Shown: positions 52,949 through 60,516 of the stretch, piece by piece
Position numbering within the stretch: the stretch's first letter is position 1
How the letters are laid out: each line of letters opens with the position of its first letter
Program-made: the position numbers and the translations under genes
Assembly: GCA_035539015.1 (NCBI GenBank)
Contig: DATLJF010000200.1
Coordinates: 3,559 to 67,558 of the forward strand
DNA: 64,000 nt
Source: Stenotrophomonas_A sp035539015
Lineage (GTDB): Bacteria > Pseudomonadota > Gammaproteobacteria > Xanthomonadales > Xanthomonadaceae
Direction: 5' to 3'
The notes under the pieces: model-generated
Told to the model about the DNA's origin: nothing
The model's input: the letters and a program-made list of their open reading frames with translations, nothing else
Database searches by the model: none

Positions 52949-53443
52949 TTACGGGGCTTCCATCCCTTCGAGCATCTTCTTCAGCAGCGTTTCCAGCCGC
53001 AGTTGTTCGGCATCACCGAGGCCGCTGAGTTCGGTCTCGAGCAGCACGCAGATGTCCGGCAACATGCGTTCGATCAGGGCGACGCCAGCCGGCTCCAGGG
53101 TCAGGGTGACCTTGCGCCGGTCTTCTTCGTTGCTGCTGCGACGGATCAACCCTTTCTCGCAGAGCTGGTCGGTCAGGCGGGTGACGTTGGCCGATTTCTC
53201 GCCGGCCGCCTCGGCCGCCTCGGTGGGGCTCAGCGACTGGTCCGGCGTGCCGTACATCATCATCAGCACGTCGTATTCGGGATGGCTGATGCCGAAGGGC
53301 TTGAGCGCGCCGTTGGCGTTGGCGTGGATGCGCTTGTACAGATGCTTGATCAGGCGCACCAGCACGGCCGGCTCGCGCGGGAAGGCGGGATAGCGCTCGC
53401 AGGTCACCGCCAGGCGGCGCTCAACGGGTTCAAAGCTGCTCAT
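52949..53443 (-). CDS. MarR family regulator of the efflux operon
   Basis: The 164-aa protein has the MarR winged-helix core: the recognition-helix region SPTEAAEAAGEKSANVTRLT and the wing LIRRSSNEEDRRKVTLTLEP. N- and C-terminal helices form the dimer. Its size is normal. MarR proteins generally repress neighbouring efflux genes and are released by phenolic ligands. It is the first gene of the four-gene operon with FUSC, DUF1656 and HlyD, so it probably represses its own promoter. Phenolic or salicylate-type inducers are inference. Confidence 0.93.
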   Translation of the reverse strand: MSSFEPVERRLAVTCERYPAFPREPAVLVRLIKHLYKRIHANANGALKPFGISHPEYDVLMMMYGTPDQSLSPTEAAEAAGEKSANVTRLTDQLCEKGLIRRSSNEEDRRKVTLTLEPAGVALIERMLPDICVLLETELSGLGDAEQLRLETLLKKMLEGMEAP

Positions 53444-53474
53444 GGCGGGGCCCGGTTAGGTCAGGCCCATATAT

Positions 53475-53501
53475 TACACTTCTGAACTATATAGGTGTGT
53501 A
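53475..53501. promoter_or_regulatory. Putative MarR operator/promoter region
   Basis: Upstream of the regulator gene, the A/T-rich stretch contains outer inverted arms TACAC (53475-53479) and GTGTA (53497-53501), with the near-palindrome AGTTCAGAAGT on the minus strand between them. A TATATA and a TAATAT stretch are the only -10-like sequences in the gap. The palindromes are imperfect, so this is a tentative site. Confidence 0.35.
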
Positions 53502-53571
53502 GGGAAGCTGTTCCGGTGGCGGAACAGTGTCGGTTTATGAATGGGTGATCCGGGGGCCCAGGGCTGCGCGG

Positions 53572-53602
53572 TCGGGGCTGAAGCCCCTCCTACAGGGGCT
53601 TC
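53572..53602. repeat. REP-like element, second copy (degenerate right arm)
   Basis: The unit TCGGGGCTGAAGCCCC followed by TCCTACA at 53572-53594 is identical to the left half of the element at 36865. The inverted right arm is shortened and mutated (GGGGCTTC). It lies directly before the cfa stop codon and upstream of the MarR operon. Confidence 0.75.
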
Positions 53603-54718
53603 TCAGCGGATGGACGTGTAGCCGCCCGGTACGCCCTCGGGCGAGAGCACCAGTTGCCACAGCTGCGCATGGCGGCAGCGGAAGCTGGCCATCGATGCGG
53701 CCAGGTAGAACCGCCACATGCGCCGGAAACGTTCGTCGTAGCGCGCGTCCAGCTGCGGCCAGGCCGCCTCGATGTTGTTGCGCCAGGCCTGCAGGGTGAG
53801 GTCGTAGTCGGCGCCGAAGTTGTGCCAGTCCTCCATCACGAACAGGCCTTCGCTGGCCTCGGCGATCTGGCGGATGGAGGGCAGCATCGAATTGGGAAAG
53901 ATGTAGCGCGCGATCCACGGATCGGTGCGATGGCGGCTAAGGTTGCCGCCGATGGTGTGCAGCAGGAACAGGCCATCGGCACGCAGGCAGCGCCTGGCCA
54001 CTTCAAAATAGTGACGGTAGTTCTTCTCGCCGACGTGCTCGAACATGCCGACCGAGAACACCGCATCGAACGGCTCGTCGAGTTCACGATAGTCCTGCAG
54101 GCGGATCTCGATCGGCAGCCCGGCGCACAGCTCGCGCGCGAACTGTGCCTGTTCGGCCGAGATGGTGATGCCCACACCGGTGACGCCGTAACGCTCGGCG
54201 GCGAATTTCAGCGCCTCGCCCCAGCCGCAGCCGATGTCGAGCACGCGCTGGCCGGCGCGCAGGCCGAGTTTGCGGCAGATCAGGTCGAGCTTGGCCGCTT
54301 GCGCCGCGTCGAGGTCGTGGGCGTGCGCCCAGTAGCCGCAGCTGTAGACCAGGCGCCGGCCGAGCATCGCCTGGTACAGGTCATTGCCAAGGTCGTAGTG
54401 GCGCTTGCCGACCTCGTAGCTGCCGCGCCCGGCCTGCAGGTTGAACAACTTGGCGCGCAACGCGTCGCCGATCTCGCCAAAGCCATGCACGCGCTCGTCC
54501 AGGCGGGCGCGCATCAGGTGCAGCAGGAACACATCCAGGGCGTTGGCGTCCCAGCTGCCGTCCATGTAGCTCTCGCCCAGGCCCAGCGAGCCCTGCGCCA
54601 GCACCCGCGCGTACCAGTCCGGGTCGTGTACCTGGATGTCCTGCGGCCGCTGGCCGCCGATCTCCACGCCGGCCTCGGCCAGCAATCCTTCGACGCGTTG
54701 GCGCAGGCGCTCGGGCAT
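53603..54718 (-). CDS. cfa: Cyclopropane-fatty-acyl-phospholipid synthase
   Basis: The 371-aa protein has an N-terminal helical domain and a C-terminal SAM methyltransferase domain: VLDIGCGWGEALKFA (SAM loop), ISAEQAQFAREL, SVGMFEHVGEKNYRHYFEV and LHTIGGN. It methylates cis double bonds of membrane phospholipids using SAM, giving cyclopropane fatty acids that protect against acid and desiccation stress. Motifs YEVGKRHYDLGNDLYQAML and FPNSMLPS agree with the family. The start at 54718 has GGAG 6 bases upstream; the longer reading from 54934 runs antisense into the DUF3298 gene. A DUF3298 gene lies 10 bases upstream on the same strand. Confidence 0.93.
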   Translation of the reverse strand: MPERLRQRVEGLLAEAGVEIGGQRPQDIQVHDPDWYARVLAQGSLGLGESYMDGSWDANALDVFLLHLMRARLDERVHGFGEIGDALRAKLFNLQAGRGSYEVGKRHYDLGNDLYQAMLGRRLVYSCGYWAHAHDLDAAQAAKLDLICRKLGLRAGQRVLDIGCGWGEALKFAAERYGVTGVGITISAEQAQFARELCAGLPIEIRLQDYRELDEPFDAVFSVGMFEHVGEKNYRHYFEVARRCLRADGLFLLHTIGGNLSRHRTDPWIARYIFPNSMLPSIRQIAEASEGLFVMEDWHNFGADYDLTLQAWRNNIEAAWPQLDARYDERFRRMWRFYLAASMASFRCRHAQLWQLVLSPEGVPGGYTSIR

Positions 54719-54728
54719 GGCGGCTCCG

Positions 54729-55601
54729 TTACGGGGCGAACAGCTCGGTATAGGCAGGGGCGACCAACGGCCGCAGCACCGCGGCCGGGACGTCCACGCT
54801 CTGGGTGCCGTCCGAATACGGCCCGACTTGGTACGGCGGGAAGACGAAGCGCACCGCGGCGATCTTGCCGGCGGCATCGAGCAGCGGGATGAATTGCTCG
54901 AAGTTGCCGGCCTCGGCCGCCGTACCTTCGGCAATCATCTTGTCGGCGTTCTTCAGCAGTGCTTCGGCATCGGGCGGCGGCAGCCTGTCGGCCTCGGTGC
55001 GCTTCTGCGCGGCGTCGTGCAACTGCGTGGCGATGTACTGGCCAACGCCGGCCCAGCCCTCGCGCGTGGCGATCAGCTTCTGCGCGGTCAGCATCTCGTT
55101 GCGCGCCGGCAGCCAGACGAAGCGCGCCACCAGCGGTTCGCCGTGGGCGCCGCCGGTATAGCGGCTGCCATCGGCGGCTACGGCGACGATGTTGGGCGTA
55201 TCGAGCACCTGCTGGAACGCCAGTGACAATTCATAGGGCGCGGTGGGCTTGTCGTTGCCCAGCCCTTCCACCGCCTGCATCAGTTCGGCGCGCGCCGCCT
55301 CGGCGTATTGGCTTACCGCAGTGGCCAGCCCGGGGTAGCGGTCCAGTCCCGGCGGATAGCTGATGCCGATCACGTAGCGTGGGTCGTGTTCGATCACGTC
55401 CTTCAGCGCGGCGGGCGCCGCCGCCGCAGGTTCCGCCGCCGGCGGCGTGGTGTCGATGGCGGGCGCCGGCTTGTCGGTCGCCGCCTCGGTGCCCGGTCGA
55501 TCTGGCTGGCAACCCACCGTGCTCATGGCCGCGGCGATCGCTAGCGCCATGGCGGCCATGCCGCGCCACGTCCCTGCCCCGTTTACTCCAAACCGCTTCA
55601 T
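54729..55601 (-). CDS. DUF3298-type lipoprotein
   Basis: The 290-aa protein has a lipoprotein signal (MALAIAAAMSTVGCQPD, lipobox TVGC), an Ala/Pro-rich linker, and a domain with VIGISYPPGLDRYPGLATAVSQ. Its C-terminal part AAVRFVFPPYQVGPYSDGTQ is typical of DUF3298/DUF4163 (RsiV-like) periplasmic domains. RsiV-like proteins elsewhere are anti-sigma factors or lysozyme-binding proteins, but no sigma factor gene is adjacent, so no function is claimed. A good ribosome binding site (AGGAG) is 8 bases before the ATG. It lies 10 bases upstream of cfa, in an operon-like arrangement. Confidence 0.85.
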   Translation of the reverse strand: MKRFGVNGAGTWRGMAAMALAIAAAMSTVGCQPDRPGTEAATDKPAPAIDTTPPAAEPAAAAPAALKDVIEHDPRYVIGISYPPGLDRYPGLATAVSQYAEAARAELMQAVEGLGNDKPTAPYELSLAFQQVLDTPNIVAVAADGSRYTGGAHGEPLVARFVWLPARNEMLTAQKLIATREGWAGVGQYIATQLHDAAQKRTEADRLPPPDAEALLKNADKMIAEGTAAEAGNFEQFIPLLDAAGKIAAVRFVFPPYQVGPYSDGTQSVDVPAAVLRPLVAPAYTELFAP

Positions 55602-55630
55602 TCTCGACTCCTGACAAAGGTGGACCGCGC

Positions 55631-55918
55631 TCAGCCGAGCAGGTCGTGCTGGTCCGGGTGACGCTTGAAATACGCCGCGGCATAGGAGCAGTCCGGCCGC
55701 ACCTTGTAGCCCTGCGCACGGGCAAAATCCAGCGCTTTACGGACAAGCGTGCCAGCCACCCCGCGCCCGCCGATGGCCGCCGGCACGCCGGTGTGTACCA
55801 GCCGCATCACGCCATTGGCCAGTTCGTAGTCCAGTTCGGCTTGATGGCCGTCGAGTTCGGCCACGAATCTTCGCCCTGTCGCATCGTGGCGCACCGCCAC
55901 CCCGGCGTCTTCGCTCAT
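55631..55918 (-). CDS. Small GNAT-like acetyltransferase (YjdJ type)
   Basis: The 95-aa protein is a short GNAT fold. It has FVAELDGHQAELDYELANGVM, MRLVHTGVPAAIGGRGVAGTLV, and VRKALDFARAQGYKVRPDCS with the Cys-Ser-Tyr-Ala segment CSYAAAYFKRHP. The size and the central RLVHTGVPxxxGGRGVAxxLV match the YjdJ/NAT_SF_3 group of minimal acyl-CoA-binding proteins. Substrate unknown. The ATG at 55918 has a weak ribosome binding site. It is followed 29 bases later by the DUF3298 gene on the same strand. Confidence 0.85.
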   Translation of the reverse strand: MSEDAGVAVRHDATGRRFVAELDGHQAELDYELANGVMRLVHTGVPAAIGGRGVAGTLVRKALDFARAQGYKVRPDCSYAAAYFKRHPDQHDLLG

Positions 55919-56120
55919 CTACTGCCCCCTTGCGTTCGCAGCTTATTTTGTCCGGAACGGCGCGACTCCGGTGTGAAGCCGAGCGGCGCTGGTCGACGCG
56001 CCGCGTCACTTTCGGCCCTCAAGTCGCGCCTGGATCGGCCGATAAGGTCTGCGGAAGCCCCCAGCAGGGTTGGCACGGGATTTGCGGCTTCCGTCACAAC
56101 TGAAGGAGAGGTCAAAGCGC

Positions 56121-56318
56121 ATGAGCATCGACACCACCCCGAACCAGCGCGATCCGGACAGCAACCTGTTGGAAGGCTTGTACCAGTTGGTCGTGAGCGG
56201 GCACACCGGCGGCAGCGAGTTCGATCAGCTGACGGCCGAGGTGTACGAGCGCCTGCAGGACACCTATGCCGGCGCCTCGGACAAGGCCCACCGGCTGTTC
56301 AGCCGCACCGCGGCCTGA
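56121..56318 (+). CDS. Small protein of unknown function, 65 aa
   Basis: The protein (MSIDTTPNQRDPDSNLLEGL onward) is soluble and acidic-to-neutral with a helical centre (LLEGLYQLVVS, FDQLTAEVYERLQDTYAGAS). It has no signal peptide and no recognised domain. A strong ribosome binding site (AAGGAGAGG) 11 bases upstream supports translation. It lies alone between the divergent acetyltransferase gene and the convergent rhomboid gene and ends at a GC hairpin. No function is claimed. Confidence 0.7.
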   Translation: MSIDTTPNQRDPDSNLLEGLYQLVVSGHTGGSEFDQLTAEVYERLQDTYAGASDKAHRLFSRTAA

Positions 56319-56332
56319 AGCGGGTCAAAGGG

Positions 56333-56367
56333 GGGGGCCGTCCGCCCTGACGGGCGGGCGGTTCCCC
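56333..56367. terminator. GC-rich hairpin between convergent genes
   Basis: The stem CCGTCCGCCC / GGGCGGGCGG with a TGAC loop (56338-56361, one G-T pair) is flanked by GGGGG and CCCCC runs that can extend it. It lies between the stops of the small protein gene and the rhomboid gene. It probably stops or stabilises both transcripts, although there is no U tract. Confidence 0.6.
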
Positions 56368-56982
56368 CTATCCGTTGCCGCCGCCGCTGAGCTGCTGCAG
56401 GAACGCCGGCACCACGCCCGGCGCCATCGCCACCATGAACAAAACGCCGAACGCCGCGCCGGCCAGGTGCGCGCTGTGGTTGATGCGATCGCCGCCACGG
56501 CGGTCCATCCAGATGCTGTAGCCGACGTAGAACACGGCATAGAAGATCGCCGGAATCGGGATCGGGATGAAGAACAGGAACAGCTTGGTCCACGGGTCGA
56601 GCAGGATGTAGGCGAACAGCACCGCCGACACCGCACCGGACGCACCCAGGCTGATGTAGTTCGGGTTCTTCTGGTTCTTGAGGTAGCTCGGCAGGATCGA
56701 GACGACCAGCGCAGCCAGGTAGAACAGCGGATAGGTCAGCCAGGTCCCGGTGACCTGCAGCATCGCGTACTCGATGTGCTTGCCAAAGAAATACAGGGTG
56801 ACCATGTTGAACAGCAGGTGCATCCAGTCCGCATGCACGAAGCCATAGGTCACCAGGCGGTCGTACTGGCGATGGCGGTCCACGGCCGGCGGCCACAACA
56901 CCAGGCGGTCGGCCAGTTTACGGTTGGAAAACGCCATCCAGGACACGATGGCGGTGATGGCGATCAGCAGCAGGGTGATCAT
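56368..56982 (-). CDS. Rhomboid family intramembrane serine protease
   Basis: The 204-aa protein has about six hydrophobic helices. The catalytic Ser is in NYISLGASGAVSAVLFAY (about residue 115) and the catalytic His is in HSAHLAGAAFGVLF (about residue 172). The HADWMHLLFNMVTLYFFG loop is the conserved Trp-x-His-x-x-x-N region of rhomboids. The dyad and family layout are intact. It cleaves transmembrane proteins within the membrane; targets are unknown. It starts 13 bases after the peptide transporter stop, so the two are probably co-transcribed. Confidence 0.92.
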   Translation of the reverse strand: MITLLLIAITAIVSWMAFSNRKLADRLVLWPPAVDRHRQYDRLVTYGFVHADWMHLLFNMVTLYFFGKHIEYAMLQVTGTWLTYPLFYLAALVVSILPSYLKNQKNPNYISLGASGAVSAVLFAYILLDPWTKLFLFFIPIPIPAIFYAVFYVGYSIWMDRRGGDRINHSAHLAGAAFGVLFMVAMAPGVVPAFLQQLSGGGNG

Positions 56983-56995
56983 CTAGGGGCTCGGG

Positions 56996-58558
56996 TCAGG
57001 CAATGCGGTAATGATCGACGGTGCGGTAGCGCCGCGCATACAGCCCGAAGGCGAGCGCGGCCAGGAACGCGAACCCGGCGAAGAAGAACATCAGGAACGC
57101 GGTCTCGCTCAGGCCGGTACTGTCGATGTGGCCGGTGACCGTGTCATTGCGCACCGCCACGTTGGACAACAACACCCACAGGTTGCCGACGGTGGTGGTG
57201 AGATACCAGAAGCTCATCACCACGCCCTTCATCGAAGCCGGCGCCTGGCTATAGGCGAACTCCAGGCCGGTGGCCGACACCAGCACCTCGCCGAAGGTCA
57301 GCAGCGCATAGGGCAGGATCTGCCAGGCGATATGCATCGGATCGCCGCCATCCATCGTGACCTGGATGGCACCGACCACGACCCAGGCCAGGCCGCTGAA
57401 GGCGATGCCGGCGGTCATCCGGCGCAGGGCGGTCGGCTCGTAGCCGCGCTTGCGCAGCAGCGGATACAGCACGAAGTTGTTGAACGGGATCAGCAGCATC
57501 ACCAGCAGGGGGTTGAGCGCCTGCATCTGCGCGGCGCTGAACCAGGCCGGCATCACCATCTCACGGCCCTGCAGCACCCAGGTCGAGGCCTTTTGGTCGA
57601 ACAGCGAGAAGAACGGCGTCACCAGTGCGAACACCACCAGCACCCGCAGCAGCGCGCGCACGCCATCGACCGCGGCATCGGGATGCGCGCCGCGGGCACG
57701 CTCCAGTTGCCACCAGGCGCCGCCGCCGACACCGGCCAGCAACAGCACCAGGGTCAGGCACAGGCAGATGACGATGCCCAGGCTGTCGATCCAGGCAAAG
57801 CTGGCCAGCGCCAGCAGCAGCGCAACCACGGCCAGGGCCAGGCCCGGCCGCGCCTGTCCGGGCGCACGGGCCAGCAGCGCGGTGCGCACTACCCGGGCAA
57901 AGCTGTGCGGGTCCTGCGGCGGCGGCGGCACGTGGACGTAGCGCCTGCGGCCCAGCCAGAACACCAGCGTGGCCACGAACATCAACAGCCCGGGAATGCC
58001 GAACGCCCAGGCCGGCCCGAGGTTCTTCAGCGCCAGCGGAATCAGCAACGAGGCGAACAACGAACCGAAGTTGATGATCCAGTAGAACGCGTCGAAGGCG
58101 ATCCGGGCCAGGTGCTTGTTGCGCTGATCGAACTGGTCGCCCATGAACGAGGCCACCAGCGGCTTGATGCCGCCGGCGCCCAGGGCGATCAGGCCCAGGC
58201 CAAGGAAGAAGCCGGTGCGATCGCCTTCGAACAGCGCCAGGCAGGCGTGGCCGGCGCAGTACACCAGGCTGAACCACAAGATGGTGTTGTACTTGCCGAA
58301 GAAGCGGTCGGCCAGCCAGCCACCGAGCAGCGGGAAGAAGTACACGCCGATCATGAAACTGTGAAGGATGTGCTTGGCCTCGGCCTCGCGGCCGGGGGCC
58401 GTCACCTCCTGCAGCAGCAGCGAGGTGATCAGGAACTGCACCAGGATGTTGCGCATCCCGTAGAAGCTGAAGCGCTCGCAGGCTTCGTTGCCGATGATGA
58501 AGGGAAGTTGGCGCGGCATGCGCGCCGTCGCGGTGGCGGCCGGGGCAGAGGTCGTCAT
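56996..58558 (-). CDS. POT family proton-dependent peptide transporter
   Basis: The 520-aa protein has 14 hydrophobic helices and the POT signatures. The ExxER motif and its context are in GNEACERFSFYGMRNILVQF, the PTR2 region in IAFDAFYWIINFGSLFASLL, and the C-terminal half signature in ALLTFGEVLVSATGLEFAYS. It imports di- and tripeptides with protons across the inner membrane. The start at 58558 (MTTSAPAATA) is preferred over 58594 because the latter adds a non-family N-terminal extension, although neither has a strong ribosome binding site. The rhomboid gene is 13 bases downstream, and the M14 peptidase gene is divergent. Confidence 0.93.
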   Translation of the reverse strand: MTTSAPAATATARMPRQLPFIIGNEACERFSFYGMRNILVQFLITSLLLQEVTAPGREAEAKHILHSFMIGVYFFPLLGGWLADRFFGKYNTILWFSLVYCAGHACLALFEGDRTGFFLGLGLIALGAGGIKPLVASFMGDQFDQRNKHLARIAFDAFYWIINFGSLFASLLIPLALKNLGPAWAFGIPGLLMFVATLVFWLGRRRYVHVPPPPQDPHSFARVVRTALLARAPGQARPGLALAVVALLLALASFAWIDSLGIVICLCLTLVLLLAGVGGGAWWQLERARGAHPDAAVDGVRALLRVLVVFALVTPFFSLFDQKASTWVLQGREMVMPAWFSAAQMQALNPLLVMLLIPFNNFVLYPLLRKRGYEPTALRRMTAGIAFSGLAWVVVGAIQVTMDGGDPMHIAWQILPYALLTFGEVLVSATGLEFAYSQAPASMKGVVMSFWYLTTTVGNLWVLLSNVAVRNDTVTGHIDSTGLSETAFLMFFFAGFAFLAALAFGLYARRYRTVDHYRIA

Positions 58559-58707
58559 CGTGGATATTCGCAGGACAAAGCCGAAGCCTAGCATTCCGCT
58601 ATCGAGATTGCGGCTGGCCAGCGCGCCGGTTCGCCGCAGCGCAGCTTGGCCGCGACCGCGGCATCCCTTAGTCTCTCCGGTTCATCCTCGCCCCCAAGGA
58701 TTCCTGG

Positions 58708-60471
58708 ATGCGTCTGCGACCCGTGCTGGCCACTGCCCTGCTCTGCGCCCTGGCCTTGCCGGCGGCGGCTGCGGATGCGCCGCTGACCACGGTGTCCGAA
58801 CGCAGCGGTTTCCTCGATACCGGCCGCTACGACGAAGTCCTGACCCTGTGCGATGCGTTTGCCGCGCGCTACCCGCAGGCGGTGCGCTGCCTGGAATTCG
58901 GCACCACCCCCGAGGGCCGGCCGATGAAGGCACTGGCGATCTCCACTCAAGGCGCGCTGGACCCGGCGGCCGCGGCCAAGGCCAAGCTGCCGGTGGTGCT
59001 GATCCAGGGCGGCATCCACGCCGGCGAGATCGACGGCAAGGATGCTGGCTTCCTCGCCCTGCGCGAGCTGCTGGAAGGCAAGCGCTCGCCGGGCACGCTG
59101 GACAAGGTGGTCTGGCTGTTCGTGCCGGTGTTCAACGTCGATGGCCATGAACGCTTCGGCGCCTGGAACCGTCCCAACCAGCGCGGCCCGCGCGAAATGG
59201 GCTGGCGCGTGACGGCGCAGAACCTCAACCTCAACCGCGACTACGTCAAGGCCGATGCGCCGGAGATGCAGGCCATGCTGCGCCTGGTGCAGCAGTGGGA
59301 CCCACTGCTCTACGTCGACCTGCACGCCACCGACGGAGCCCAGTTCGAGCACGACGTCTCGATCCAGGTCGAGCCCCTGCACGCTGGCGATACGCGCCTG
59401 GCCGGCGATGGCAAGGTCCTGCGCGATGGCGTGATTGCCGACTTGAAGCGCCACGGCTCGCTGCCGCTGCCCTACTACCCCTCGTTCGTGGTCGACGACG
59501 ATCCGGCCTCGGGCTTCGAGGATTCGGTGCCGCCGCCGCGGTTTTCGCACGGCTACTTCCAGCTGCGCAACCGCTTCGGCATGTTGGTGGAAACCCATTC
59601 GTGGAAGCCGTATCCGCAGCGCGTGCAGATCATGCGCAACACGATCGTCGCGGCGCTGGAACAAGCCGCGCGCCATGGCGTGCAATGGCGTGCCGATGCG
59701 CTGGCCGCCGACCGCGCCGACCTCGCCGGGCAACGCGTGGCGCTGGACTACAAGGCCAGCGAGCAAGCGCGCCAGGTCGACTTCCGTGGCTATGCGTATA
59801 CGCGCACGCCTTCGCCGATCTCCGGCGCGCTGATGACGCGCTACGACGAGAGCACCCCGCAAATCTGGCACCTGCCGTTACGCGATGATATTCGCCCCAG
59901 CGTAGTGGTCACCGCGCCGCGCGGCGGCTATGTCGTGCCTGCCGCGCAGGCGGCCTGGGTGGGCGAAAAGCTGCGCCAGCATGGCATCGCCTTCCAGGTA
60001 TTGGGCGCACTCGACGCGCAGCCGTTGCAGTCCTTCCGCGCCGAGCAGGCCGAGTTTGCGGCGCAGTCGCTCGAGGGCCACCAGCGCCTGAGCGTGCAGG
60101 GCCAATGGCAGGACGATTCGCGCGCCATCGGTGCCGGTGCGTTGTTCGTGCCGATTGCACAGCCACAGGCGCGATTGGTCATGGCCCTGCTTGAACCGCA
60201 GGCGCCTGATTCGCTGCTGCAATGGGGCGAGTTCAACAACGCCTTCGAGCGCAAGGAATACATGGAAGCCTACGTCGCCGAGGCAGTGGCCGAGAAGATG
60301 CTGGCCGCCGACCCAGCCCTGAAGGCCGACTTCGAACGCCGCCTGCGCGAAGACCGTGCTTTCGCCAACGACCCGCGTGCACGGCTGGAATTCTTCTACC
60401 GCCGCCACCCCAGCTGGGACGAGCGCTATCGCTTGTACCCGGTGCTGCGCAGCGAGCGCGCCCTGCCCTGA
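58708..60471 (+). CDS. Secreted M14 family zinc carboxypeptidase-like protein
   Basis: The 587-aa protein has a signal peptide (LATALLCALALPAAAADAP) and the M14 zinc motif HAGEIDGKD (His and Glu ligands near residue 104). The third ligand is in LYVDLHATDGAQ near residue 204 and the catalytic Glu in MLVETHSWKPY near residue 295. The conserved PVFNVDGHERF and QNLNLNRDYVKAD also fit. It is longer than classical carboxypeptidases, with a C-terminal domain of about 230 residues. It should act in the periplasm or outside the cell on peptides. The divergent POT transporter makes peptide scavenging an attractive inference. AAGGA lies before the ATG. Confidence 0.92.
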   Translation: MRLRPVLATALLCALALPAAAADAPLTTVSERSGFLDTGRYDEVLTLCDAFAARYPQAVRCLEFGTTPEGRPMKALAISTQGALDPAAAAKAKLPVVLIQGGIHAGEIDGKDAGFLALRELLEGKRSPGTLDKVVWLFVPVFNVDGHERFGAWNRPNQRGPREMGWRVTAQNLNLNRDYVKADAPEMQAMLRLVQQWDPLLYVDLHATDGAQFEHDVSIQVEPLHAGDTRLAGDGKVLRDGVIADLKRHGSLPLPYYPSFVVDDDPASGFEDSVPPPRFSHGYFQLRNRFGMLVETHSWKPYPQRVQIMRNTIVAALEQAARHGVQWRADALAADRADLAGQRVALDYKASEQARQVDFRGYAYTRTPSPISGALMTRYDESTPQIWHLPLRDDIRPSVVVTAPRGGYVVPAAQAAWVGEKLRQHGIAFQVLGALDAQPLQSFRAEQAEFAAQSLEGHQRLSVQGQWQDDSRAIGAGALFVPIAQPQARLVMALLEPQAPDSLLQWGEFNNAFERKEYMEAYVAEAVAEKMLAADPALKADFERRLREDRAFANDPRARLEFFYRRHPSWDERYRLYPVLRSERALP

Positions 60472-60516
60472 GATCCCTCGATGCCCTACTTCCCCCCGCC
60501 CTTCGCACGTCCGCCC

